A stretch of 64,000 bases of DNA from Lunularia cruciata (Eukaryota; Streptophyta; Marchantiopsida; Lunulariales; Lunulariaceae), in NCBI GenBank assembly GCA_948567375.1, contig OX419758.1, positions 687,001-751,000 of the forward strand, read 5' to 3'. Shown in pieces: positions 42,910 to 53,145 of the stretch (position 1 is its first letter; each line of letters starts with the position of its first letter). The translations under genes and the position numbers were made by a program. The notes below the pieces were generated by a model. It saw only the letters and a program-made list of their open reading frames with translations. It did no database searches and was not told the DNA's origin.

Positions 42910-43331
42910 TGTAACAATATGGAGTTTAGTGACGAAGTTAGTCAGGCTTACGAAGTAGAGAATAAGACAAAATAGCCTAGAATATTCTAGAAGCATCTAA
43001 GAAGCTTCTTAGGAAGCTTCCCAACTAGCTAACTTGCGCCCTAAGCAGGTAGCTTCTAGAAGGAAGCTTCTAGAAGCTTCTAACTAGCTTAGCTTGCACG
43101 CCAAGTAGGCGGCTTCTAGAAGGAAGCTTCTTGAGAGGCTTCCTAGTTAACTTGGCTTGCACTCCAAGAAAGCGGCTCAAGGAAACTTCTTGAGAAGCTT
43201 CAAGGGTCTTGTATGCTACCTATAAATACCAAGGCCGAAGCTCATGCTAGGATTCGGAGTTTTCCCTCATTCAAGTGTCCCAATGTGAGCTTCCATTCTC
43301 CTATTTCTCTCCTCGGTTTTGGTCTTTTACA
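42910..43331 (+). repeat. 5' LTR of element B
   Basis: TGTAACAATATGG to GGTCTTTTACA. TATAAATA at 43221-43228 is a clear TATA box. Upstream of it lies a dense set of GAA/TTC modules (see the separate entry). Confidence 0.95.
42980..43200 (+). promoter_or_regulatory. Array of heat-shock-element-like modules in the B LTR
   Basis: The consensus for heat-shock factor is alternating nGAAn/nTTCn. Perfect runs here: GAATATTCTAGAA (42980-42992) and GAAGCTTCTAGAAGCTTC (43063-43080, four modules). Further pairs: GAAGCTTC at 43001-43008, TTCTAGAA at 43054-43061 and 43114-43121, GAAGCTTC at 43123-43130, and TTCTTGAGAAGCTTC near 43187-43201. They lie 20 to 240 bp before the TATA box. The same array is in the 3' LTR (from about 48200) and in the solo LTR at 38474-38895. 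Heat induction is inferred, not shown. Confidence 0.7.
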
Positions 43332-43332
43332 T

Positions 43333-43347
43333 TGGTATCAGAGCAGG
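43333..43347 (+). other. Primer-binding site of element B (initiator Met tRNA type)
   Basis: TGGTATCAGAGCAGG follows the 5' LTR by one base. This is the common plant retrotransposon primer site that pairs with the 3' end of initiator methionine tRNA. Confidence 0.9.
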
Positions 43348-43602
43348 AATGGGATGGATGGAATTTATGGACCACCAAATCCACTTCCGCCAAACCATTG
43401 GGACTTTCATGTCCAGATATTACCAAAGCATCGTTTCACACAATTCATCACCTCACGCTTTGGGCAGGATTTTCTACATATGATCACCGTGTCAGAGGAA
43501 CCCTTGATACTTCCAGTTGTAACTTATGGAGAACGGTGGACGTGTTGTATCTACGTGTTAATCAACTAGATAAATTGCAGGTAGTGGAATAGAGTAGTAG
43601 CG

Positions 43603-44502
43603 ATGGCGGCAATACCGGATGTTATCCTTGCAATGCAACAACAAATCGAGCATCTTACTCGATTGTTGGATGAACAAGACCAGCAACAACGAGAACAGAT
43701 AGACAGAGCGCCAGTTCGAGATGGAGAAGATCGCATTCGATTTCCGAAACCCAAGGTGTTTGAAGGCAAGAATCTTCCAGGCACAGTGGAGAATTTTGTG
43801 TTTGACTGTGAACGTTACTTTGAAGCCACCAATCTTCAAGACGAACGGAAACAAATTCTCTTGGCTTCTAGCCAATTGGATGGAGTGGCAAAACTTTGGT
43901 GGTGATTCCGAGTAGAAAGAGCTGAACGACAAATTGTTACACCAATTTTTACATGGGCAGAATTCAAGGATGCAATACTTGGTCGATTTCAGACTATAAA
44001 TGCCACCCGAGCTGCACGAGATAAATTGGCAGAGTTGAGGCAGATTGGCTCAGTGAGAAGCTACATCACACAATTTCAGAATATCATCATGCAAATTCCA
44101 GATATCCAAGAAGGTGAAGTTCTGGATCGATTTGTGCGAGGATTGAAGTCACGAACCAGATTGGAGGTGACCATGCGAGAGCCACAGAATGTAGAACAAG
44201 CCATGCAATTGGCTGAGCGTTTTGATTCCTTAGTTGCGACAACTTGGTCTCGACCTCGACCTACACAAAACCCACCAGTACCACGAGTGGAAGAACCGGC
44301 ACCAATGGAGATTGATGCTATCCAACGAAGACCACTTGGCACAGCAGATAGAGAAGGATTACGACAAAATGGAGGTTGTTTTTATTGTCGCCAGTTGGGG
44401 CATCGCATTGCTGAATGTCCACTCAAGAATGGACGACCTCGACAAGTTGCCCAAGTGGAGGTTGTGGAGCGGAATGATCAGGGAAATGAGGAATCCCAGT
44501 AG
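43603..44502 (+). CDS. Gag of element B
   Basis: It starts with a short coiled coil (MQQQIEHLTRLLDEQDQQQR). The gag core is seen in FEGKNLPGTVENFVFDCERY, DGVAKLWW, and RSYITQFQNIIMQIPDIQEG with FVRGLKSRTR. A canonical zinc knuckle CFYCRQLGHRIAEC ends it near 44415. Gag forms the particle that packages the RNA. Fossil rules apply; a small number of breaks. Confidence 0.88.
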
Positions 44503-44528
44503 GAGATTTCGAGCCGCCTACTGGGAGC

Positions 44529-44966
44529 TTGATTAGTTCCAATGGGATTGAAGGCTCGACCTATGCAAGTTTGCTTCACTTGCAAGGTATGATATCTAAT
44601 CGGGGTTGTAGAATTTTGGTTGATTCTGGAAGTTCAGAGAATTGCATGTCTATGCAAGTAGCAAAGGAATTGGGTATTCCTATCAAGCCAGTGATTGGAA
44701 GTAGTTTGATGATGGCGGATGGTAGAAAGGGTTTTGCATTCCGCACCTTGCATCATGTTACCTTCAAGATTGGGAAGGAGTATTTGGAGTGTATGAGGTT
44801 TGTAGTGGCACCTCTACACTATGATATCATTCTGGGTCTACCTTGGCTTGAATGTCATAAGGTTCAATTTGATTGGACCCCACACCAAATTCAAGTACAA
44901 CACCAAGGTAGGAATTTCCGATTAGGCTGTCTGGCACCTCTGAGTAAGACACCTAAGAATAGTTAG
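44529..44966 (+). CDS. Aspartic protease of element B
   Basis: The active site is ILVDSGSSENCMS, then IILGLPWLECHKVQFDW, a pattern of Gypsy proteases. After it (44968-45130) lies a threefold repeat of a unit around [15 protein letters not shown], about 60 bp each. Confidence 0.88.
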   Translation: MISSNGIEGSTYASLLHLQGMISNRGCRILVDSGSSENCMSMQVAKELGIPIKPVIGSSLMMADGRKGFAFRTLHHVTFKIGKEYLECMRFVVAPLHYDIILGLPWLECHKVQFDWTPHQIQVQHQGRNFRLGCLAPLSKTPKNS

Positions 44967-45059
44967 TCCCAAGATGGGAAGTTTGTCGAGAAGGTAGCCA
45001 TAGAGCGAATCTGGAAGGGAGATGAGTCCCAAGATGGGAAGTTTGCCAGGAAGGCAACC

Positions 45060-45872
45060 ATGGAGCAAGCTCGGAAGAGAGATGAGTCCCTAGAAGGGAA
45101 GTTTGTTAATGAAGCAGCCATAGAGCAAGCTTTGGAGGAAGATAAGTCTGTATTCGCAGTGTGGATCAAGCCGATTGCACAAGAACAATCTGAGGAGGGC
45201 CAAGTTCCGCATCAAGCGACGGTTGATCGGATAGTTCAAGAGTTTGCAGATGTGTTTCTGGATGATCTACCAAAGGGATTACCCTCTGATCGAGGTATGC
45301 CCTTCAAGATCGAGTTATTGCTAGGGAGTACTCCAGTGAGTAGACCAATCTATCGGCTCTCACCAAAGGAGTTGGAGGAGTTGCGAACAACACTTATAGA
45401 GTTGTTGGAGAAGGATTTCATACGACATAGTACCTCTCCTTGGAGAGCACCGGTACTATTTGTTCCAAAGAAGGATGGAGGACTTCGTTTCTGTATTGAT
45501 TATCGTGGGCTCAATAAGCAAACCGTGAAGAATGCATATCCCTTGCCTCGGATCGATGACTTGCTTGATCAATTAAGTGGAGCACGATACTTTTCCAAGC
45601 TAGATCTTCGTAGCGGCTATTGGCAAATTCCTATTGAAGGAGAGGACGTGAAAAAGACTGCCTTTCGTACAAGGTATGGACATTTTGAGTGGAGAGTTCT
45701 ACCTTTCGGACTCACTAATGCTCCAGCAGTCTTCATGGATCAGATGCATCGGGTGTTGGAGGGGCTATTGGATCAGTCTGTGGTAGTGTTCTTAGATGAT
45801 ATCTTAATCTATAGTAGGACAGAGGCAGAACACATGAATCATGTGCGAGAAGTCCTAAGACGACTACGATAG
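45060..45872 (+). CDS. Reverse transcriptase of element B
   Basis: [57 protein letters not shown] and the catalytic FLDDILIYS are all seen. It is well preserved and of chromovirus type. Confidence 0.93.
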   Translation: MEQARKRDESLEGKFVNEAAIEQALEEDKSVFAVWIKPIAQEQSEEGQVPHQATVDRIVQEFADVFLDDLPKGLPSDRGMPFKIELLLGSTPVSRPIYRLSPKELEELRTTLIELLEKDFIRHSTSPWRAPVLFVPKKDGGLRFCIDYRGLNKQTVKNAYPLPRIDDLLDQLSGARYFSKLDLRSGYWQIPIEGEDVKKTAFRTRYGHFEWRVLPFGLTNAPAVFMDQMHRVLEGLLDQSVVVFLDDILIYSRTEAEHMNHVREVLRRLR

Positions 45873-46082
45873 TGGAAATTTTACTGCAAGAAGTCAAAGT
45901 GTGCTTTTTGGCAGAAGGAGGTTACCTTCTTGGGTCATAAGATCTCATCAGAGGGGATCAAGATGGAAGAAGAGAAGATCAAGGCCATTACTGATTGGCC
46001 TACCCCGAAGGATGCTACCGAAGTACGAGCGTTCAATGGATTGGCCAGTTTTTACTGACGGTTCATCCACTATTATGCTCAC

Positions 46083-47650
46083 GTGGCTGCACCATTGACT
46101 GACCTCTTGGGAAAGAACTCGAGCTTCCAATGGACCACCAAGCATGAAGAAGCATTCCAGAAGTTAAAGCATATGGTGTCTTCAAGACCCATTCTTCAAC
46201 CATATGATCCTCAACTACCTTGTGTGGTTGATTTTGATGCTTCTAACTTTGCAATTGGAGCTGTGTTGCAACAAGAATTTCCAGATGGACTACATCCTAT
46301 TGCCTTTGTGTCTCGCCGACTAAATAGAGCTGAAAGAAATTACTCTGCTCGAGATCGGGAACAACTTGCAATGGTATATGCCACCAAGGTATGGAGGCAT
46401 TATCTCTTGGGGAAACAAGTGATCATGCGAACTGATCACAAGCCATTGTTGCAGACCTTACACCTAGAGCACATGAAGAGTCAACATCATCGATGGGAAG
46501 AGCAACTCCAATTGTTTGACATCAAACTTGAGTACAAACCAGGTCGGTTCCATGTCATCCCTGATGCTCTATCACGACGACCTGATTTGAAGTCTCTTCC
46601 TCTCATCGCGGCAGCAATTACGACGGTGTCAATTGATCCCAAGATTCATAACGAGTTTCGGTTAGCCCTACAGCAAGATCCCTTCTTCCAAATGGTACAC
46701 GGTCGTCTAACAGCATGCGACAAGGAGTACAACACCTTCTCCTTCAAGGAAGGCCTTTTATTCCATGCAGACCAGATCTATGTTCCAACCAAAGGTGATC
46801 TTCGACTTGTGCGCCTTCAAGAAGCCCATGATTTACCAATAGCTGGTCACATGGGAGTGGACAAGACCTTGGGCACCCTCCAACGCCAATGGTGGTGGCC
46901 CAACATGACACGAGATGTTCGAGACTTTGTCCGATCATGTGAGAGTTGCCAACGGAACAAAGCCAGCAACCAGAAGCCGAGTGGACTCCTTCAACCACTC
47001 GCCATTCCATCCGCTCGTTGGGAGCATGTGAGCTTGGATCTCATCACATCCTTGCCAAAGACAAAACAAGGACACACCGCAATTTTGGTGTTTGTGGATA
47101 AGCTTAGTAAGCAAATCCACTTGGCACCAACCTGTGATACCGTGGATGCTCCAACCTTAGCGCAAATCTACTTCGACAATTTCTTCAAGCATCATGGGAT
47201 GCCACGTGTACTCATCTCCGACCGTGATCCTTGATTTACCGGGAAGTTTTGGCAAGCACTCTTCCAGATACTCGGCACCAAGCTTGCTTTGTCCACGGCC
47301 TATCATCCTCAAACTGATGGACAAACCAAACGCGCCAATCGTACATTGGAGGATATGTTGCGGGCCTTTGTCAATGTCCACCATACCAACTAGGATGAAT
47401 GTCTTGCAGCTGCAGAATTTGCCTACAACAATTCCAAACAGGCAAGCACTGGATTTTCTCCCTTCTTTCTCAATTTTGGCCAAGATCCGCTTGTTCCAGA
47501 TTCTCTTCTTGCTCCCCTTCCCTCTCAGGTTCCTCATACTTCTACATTCTTGACCATTATATCCCAATCTCTCCAACAAGCCAAATCTCACCTCCTTGTT
47601 GCTCAGAATCGCCAAAAACAATATGCAGACCATCATCGTTGTGATCTCAC
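46083..47650 (+). CDS. RNase H and integrase of element B
   Basis: RNase [30 protein letters not shown] and RTDHKPLLQ. Integrase: zinc region [16 protein letters not shown] ... CESCQRN, then [18 protein letters not shown] and the [18 protein letters not shown] box with its Glu in the following segment. Only a few breaks. Confidence 0.9.
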
Positions 47651-47659
47651 CTTTGAAGT

Positions 47660-48117
47660 TGGTGATAAAGTCATGTTATCCTCTAGTAACCTCCCTCTCC
47701 CACTTGATACCCAAGTTCGTAAACTTGCTCCTAATTGGATAGGACCCTTTGATATCACCCACATTATCTCTCTTGTTGCTTATCGTCTTGCCTTACCTTG
47801 TCACATGCGTATCCATCCTGTCTTTCATATTTCCAAGTTGAAACCCTTTGTTCCTAACCCTTCTTCCTTTTCCTCTCGAGTCCAACCTCCCCCTCTTCCT
47901 ATCCCTATCAATGATCATGAGGAGTACGAAGTTGATCGTATCCTTGCGCGTCGCCATATTCAACGAGGCCGTCACCAACATACGGAGTACAAGGTCCTTT
48001 GGAAAGGGTATCCCCTTCATGATGCTACATGGGAACCTCTTTCTCACCTCCAAAATGCACAGATGGCCATCAAGGAATTTGAAGCTTCACTGGCGACGAG
48101 GACGTCACCAACTAGCG
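47660..48117 (+). CDS. Integrase tail with chromodomain of element B
   Basis: A GPF-type module (LAPNWIGPFDITHI ... VFHISKLKPF) is followed by a chromodomain at about 47920-48095: EYEVDRILARRHIQRG, YKVLWKGYPLHDATWEPLSH. Chromodomains of chromoviruses bind methylated histone H3 and guide integration into heterochromatin. This frame is open to the end of pol. Confidence 0.92.
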
Positions 48118-48128
48118 GCGGGGGAATA

Positions 48129-48551
48129 TGTAACAATATGGAGTTTAGTGACGAAGTTAGTCGGGCTTACGAAGTAGAGAATAAGACAAAATAGCCTAGA
48201 ATATTCTAGAAGCATCTAAGAAGCTTCTTAGGAAGCTTCCCAACTAGCTAACTTGCGCCCTAAGCAGGTAGCTTCTAGAAGGAAGCTTCTAGAAGCTTCT
48301 AACTAGCTTAGCTTGCACGCCAAGTAGGCGGCTTCTAGAAGGAAGCTTCTTGAGAAGCTTCCTAGTTAACTTGGCTTGCACTCCAAGAAAGCGGCTCAAG
48401 GAAACTTCTTGAGAAGCTTCAAGGGTCTTGTATGCTACCTATAAATACCAAGGCCGAAGCTCATGCTAGGCATTCGGAGTTTTCCCTCATTCAAGTGTCC
48501 CAATGTGAGCTTCCATTCTCCTATTTCTCTCCTCGGTTTTGGTCTTTTACA
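48129..48551 (+). repeat. 3' LTR of element B
   Basis: 423 bp, same ends as the 5' LTR, with the same heat-shock-like array and TATA box. It differs at about three positions. Confidence 0.95.
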
Positions 48552-48682
48552 AAGTTCATGGATGAGCAAGTATCAAGCGGAAGAGGTAGGTTACTAGAGG
48601 AGACTATGACATCACCAAGTTGATAGGTGAGATCATGATGATGGTAGTCCATATAATATTATTGGTGATTGTGAGCAACAAG

Positions 48683-48745
48683 TTGTGGTACCCACATTTT
48701 CTTTTTTCTTGACAAGTTTTAAAATAGAAGTGTATTGTTCTTCAA
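48683..48745 (+). mobile_element. Family A 5' end fragment
   Basis: TGTGGTACCCACATTTTCTT and GAAGTGTATTG match the first 60 bp of family A. The rest is absent, and a D-family piece follows directly. Confidence 0.6.
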
Positions 48746-50260
48746 AAATACATTGTTGAGGCTAGACCATTGAAGGAAAAGAATGAAGATGAAATTGGTA
48801 GATTTCTTTATGAATGCATTATTACTAGGTTTGAATGCCCTTTGGAGTTGGTTTTGGGAGGAGAGTTTACATGAAGCATCACTACAACCATGCTACAACA
48901 TTTCTTTCTCACACATAGAGTAACTACATCCTATAAGCTAAAATCCAATGGCTTGGCAAAGAGAACCAATCAGACCTTGGGCATGATGTTGTCCAAAGAT
49001 GCAAAAATGGAGGGGGCCAAACATCATTAGGACAAGAAGATTTATGCAGTTTTGTGGGAGTATAGGATAACCATGAAGACTTCTACCAAATATTCTCCAT
49101 TTCATTTGGTATATGGTAATGATTCTACCTTCCCTATTCACTTTGATCTTCCTACCTTCCAAAGAATTCATAAGAGACTAAAGAAAGCACAAGGAGGTGA
49201 TGCAGAGAAGTCAAGAAAGGACTAACTCATGGAATTGGAGGAGGCAAGAGCACTTGCTATGATTCAAGTGGAGCAAACCCAAAGGAAACAAAAGGAGAGC
49301 TATGACAAGAGGTAAGCAAGAAGAAGGTATAGGTCTTCAAAGAAGGTGATTGGGTAATATTTTTTGATTCTATTTGATTCAAGAGAGTGCAAAGTAATTT
49401 TTTGCTTAAGTACTTTGGACCTTTCATAGTGGAGAAGGTGTGGAGCAATTACACATATGATCTCAAGGAGTTGGGAGGAAGACACTTTGATACAATTAAC
49501 CATGATAAGTTGAAGATGTATCATAGAAGGTAGAGAGACCTTCACTTTGAGGACAAAGTGAAATCTTAGTCCAGAAGTAAATGTAACATTCATTTGTGTA
49601 TGTAAGTGCTATCATGATATTTAGTTAGGTGTTATAAGTACTTGAGAGATATTATTTATATAGAGATAAAGGGTATTTCTACATAAATCATGATTAGCTA
49701 AAGTTAGTCATAGCTAAGATAAAGGGGACTATGTTTTAGGGGAGGTGGAAAAAATGAGCACCACTATTTTGGATTCTAGTGTATTGACTTGGTATTATTT
49801 TTAGATGTTTTGTTTTGAGGGAAGAGTTGAGAACTCTTGGACCCACAAGCTTGTTTGTTTTGGATTCTTCTTTAGTCCAAGGAAAGCCTATATGAAGGAA
49901 CCTTGACTTAGTGATTGGGTTAAGATAAGACCACATGCTTAAGAGAATATTCCCATGAGTATGAATATTCCTTTAGACTTTTGACTTTATTTGACTTTTG
50001 GCCTAATAACTTGAGTTACTCTAGTAATTAGTAACTTTGGTGCCTAACTACTTCACAAGTATATAAACTAAGGGTGAGGAAGTACTCAACATCCTTTCAT
50101 TTACAACTTTCTCTTTTTTATTGAATTCTCTAGTGAACCATGGTTGAATCTTGGAGTGTTAGCCTTGGAGGATTATGATGGATTGGAGGTTCCATGCCTT
50201 CTTAGTCCATGGTGCTACCATAATAGCCATTAGAGACTCATCTTGAGTGGCTGGCTCACA
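48746..50260 (+). mobile_element. Family D element, 3' part with LTR
   Basis: It starts within integrase (VEARPLKEKNEDEIGRFLYE), continues through the C-terminal part (NDSTFPIHFDLPTFQRIHKR) and ends in a full LTR at 49582-50260 (TGTAACATT to GGCTCACA). The 5' part is missing. Worn. Confidence 0.8.
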
Positions 50261-50697
50261 ATTCTCCAAAATAAGCCTACTTCACCATGAAACAACTTCA
50301 TAGTGGAATTGTGTTCCACCCTTCCACTAAAGGCACAACTTCATCAATCAAAGTTGCTTTGCATCAATCTAGCATTGTGATCACAAATGCAAAATACTAC
50401 TAACACTATAATTCATCACAAATTTGTCAAGGAATTGCCCTGATTGCTATCCACTCAAGATCCAACACACAAAATGAAAATCAGAGCTGTAGAATTCAAC
50501 ATTTAACACACTCAGACTTGGAATTCAAACTTCTCCAAACACACAATCACACACACAAGATTGAAAATTGAAGCTAAAATAATGAGCTTTGAGTTACATC
50601 ACTTTTCTTTACTCAACTTCAAAATTAAAATACTAAAGTAATAAAAATACAACATTGCAAATTTTTCCTTTAAATAGGCAAAGCACTAATAGTTATC
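50261..50697 (-). mobile_element. Fragment of family A 3' region
   Basis: In minus orientation it matches the A part containing the TATA-like box (TTTAAATAGGCAAAG near 50680) and the following transcribed stretch. Its terminal 250 bp or so are missing where the D LTR begins. Confidence 0.6.
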
Positions 50698-53145
50698 TGC
50701 AACAACCCAACATGTATCACTTTTGCGGTAATTAGTAAGTAAAGTTCATTCTCACAGACATACTGATGAGAATGGTCAAATACAAAGTCAAATAGTAACA
50801 AACAGTTCTTCTTTGTTGTGTCTTTAATCTCTTAGGTAGAAACAACAGCCAAAAGAGAGTAACAAGCACTAATTTGCAATCTTGTCACAAATTACACTCC
50901 CATAATCACAACTCATCAAATCTTTCCAAACAGTCTTTATTGTGATGATTAAGATTCTTCCAAGAAATACTACTTCACTATAAATTACTTTGCCTCAGAA
51001 TTGTGTTCCACCCTTGCACTGAAGGCATAACTTCTTTGATTGAAATTTTTTTGCATCAACCCCGTATTATGCTCACCAACATAGAATACTACCAACACTA
51101 CAATTCTTTTCAGATCTATCAAGGCATTGCTTGGATTGCTATCCACTTAGGATTAAACAAAAAAAATGAAATCAGAGTTGTGGAATCCAACATCCAATAA
51201 GCTCATTGACTTGGACTTCAAAATTCTCCAAACACTCACAAACACATACCCATAATTGATACTCAAAATTAAGCTGAAATGTGCACACTAAGGTATAGCA
51301 CTTTGCTTTACTCAATTTCAAAAATAAAAATACTGAAAAACAACACACTATGAATTTTTCCTTTAAATAGGCAAAGCACTTTGACAATTACTAACAAAAA
51401 TACCATTCTATAACAATTGTACCAACTTGCAAATCCGAAATGATAAACCACTTCCTCATATTTGCCTCTTCAAATCTCAAAGTTGTTTCAACTCCAATCC
51501 AATGTCAACCTCTACTTTGGCTTCCAAACCCAATGTTCCTTCAATCATTTCTCCTTCTTTGGGTCTATCTAATATTACTTCTTCCTCCACTATTTCTACT
51601 ATCTCTTCACTTTGGACTACAATTGCAGATATGGGTAATCTATCTGTGTTTTTATTGTTAAACCACTCTTCTCTAATGTCTCAAGCAAATCACCTGAAGG
51701 CACTTTCACTCCTACTTCTACGCTTTGGACTTAGCATTCATCTTCACTACAAAGTCTATCAAAATCTGATTTACCAAAATATAATCTGAGACAATAATTT
51801 ACTCCTACTTCTAACATTTTCCTATCTACTTGATCTCTTAAGTGAATTAGAAGATTTTTCAATTTTTCATCCTTCACTATGCTCCTTCTTATCTCTTGCA
51901 CCAACAACTTCAACCCATGCACCCTTGCCTCTTCTAATTTAACATCAACTTGAATCAATTAGCATCACTTTCAACTCCTTCATGATTGCTCTTATTGCAT
52001 CCAACTCTACATTTGAAACTACTTCTCCTTACTTCTCTCTACTTCTAATTTGTTTTGATACATACTAAGCTCATCCTAAAATTCAGCTTTCAATGCCTCC
52101 TCTTGCACATACTAGACTAATTGACCTTCAACTCCTTGGAGCAGCCTCTAGATTTGCTCCTCTTTCTGATTACATTCCATTCTTGTTGCGAAGCTTGGTC
52201 CTTCTCTACTACACTCTTCTTCAAACTCTCCAAGTCTTGCTCCATTATATCCACAATTGCCTTTGAGTGTATGACCTCTACAACTTCAAGTTTCATTTTC
52301 TTGACCAACACCTTCTGCTCTTTTAGTTCTTCATTGCACTTTACAAAGTTCTCTTGCAAGGAATCCAAGCTTTTCCTCCAAAGAATTGCTTCAACCTGAA
52401 GTTCTTTGGCTTCCTTATCTCCTTGGGTTAACTTACTCCTCAACTCCAAGGTTTCCTCACTCCATTTCTTTACTACCTCCAACTCATCTCCCACTCCCGG
52501 ATGATTGCTCTTTAGCTTTGCTTTCTTGTGCTGTAGAACAACCAACAAAGGACAAACAATTTTGATATATACTCTACCCCACCATATCTTCCTTCCTTGT
52601 ATCTAATGTCTTGGTCTTTTATAGGCACTTTTTTGGTTGGTGCCTTACCCCGAAGATGTGATCTTTGTATCTTCAATGTTTTCCACTCCAAGCCCTCCTC
52701 TTTATCTTCAACTTTGCTTGGTCCTATGATAACTAATTGAGTGCTTCTCTTTGATCTTTCTGCCCTTGGAAATACCAAGGCACCCTCTTGTACTTGTTCA
52801 TTGTCTAACTCACCTATTGGCAACTCTAGACACAACTTGTCTCCTCCTTCCATGTGGTCAATCAACTCATGAAACTTCTGCTTTTCTTCTCCAACAATCC
52901 TTTCTCTTGATTGCTGAAATTCAGCCTCTCCTTCACTACCACTACTAGATTCTTCACTTTGCAGTGAAAATTGTTCTTCATCACCCAAGGATTCTCTGTT
53001 TGGCTCCATTTCTCCATCCTATTTGTCTTTTGAAGATGATTCCTTCACTTTTAGCAATGCGGGTTTTGGATTTAGTCTTCATATATTTTGGGGCTGCACA
53101 GGCATTATTTTTCCATTGGGTCTACTTCTCTTCCTTGGCATGGGG

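Larger units (their letters stand above)
42910..48551 (+). mobile_element. Young chromovirus (element B), full length with both LTRs
   Basis: The element is 5642 bp with LTRs 42910-43331 and 48129-48551, and AAGTT is duplicated at 42905-42909 and 48552-48556. The LTRs differ at about three positions (near 99% identity), so it is the youngest full element in the window. Order: primer site, gag with zinc knuckle, protease, reverse transcriptase, RNase H, integrase, chromodomain, purine tract (GGCGGGGGAATA), 3' LTR. It looks whole in layout with only a few breaks in the coding part. Domain order and chromodomain place it among chromoviruses of Ty3/Gypsy. Confidence 0.95.
42690..48682 (-). mobile_element. 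Fragment of an older B-related chromovirus, split by element B
   Basis: The flanks of element B (42690-42904 on one side, 48552-48682 on the other) together match the region between integrase and chromodomain of element B (about 47600-47870), in the opposite strand. So B inserted into a worn relative of itself. Only about 350 bp of the relative remain. Confidence 0.8.

Noticed and set aside
43213-43592. Two open frames spanning the B LTR and leader
   Set aside because: They cross the TATA box, LTR edge and primer site and have no gag-like content; gag begins near 43603.
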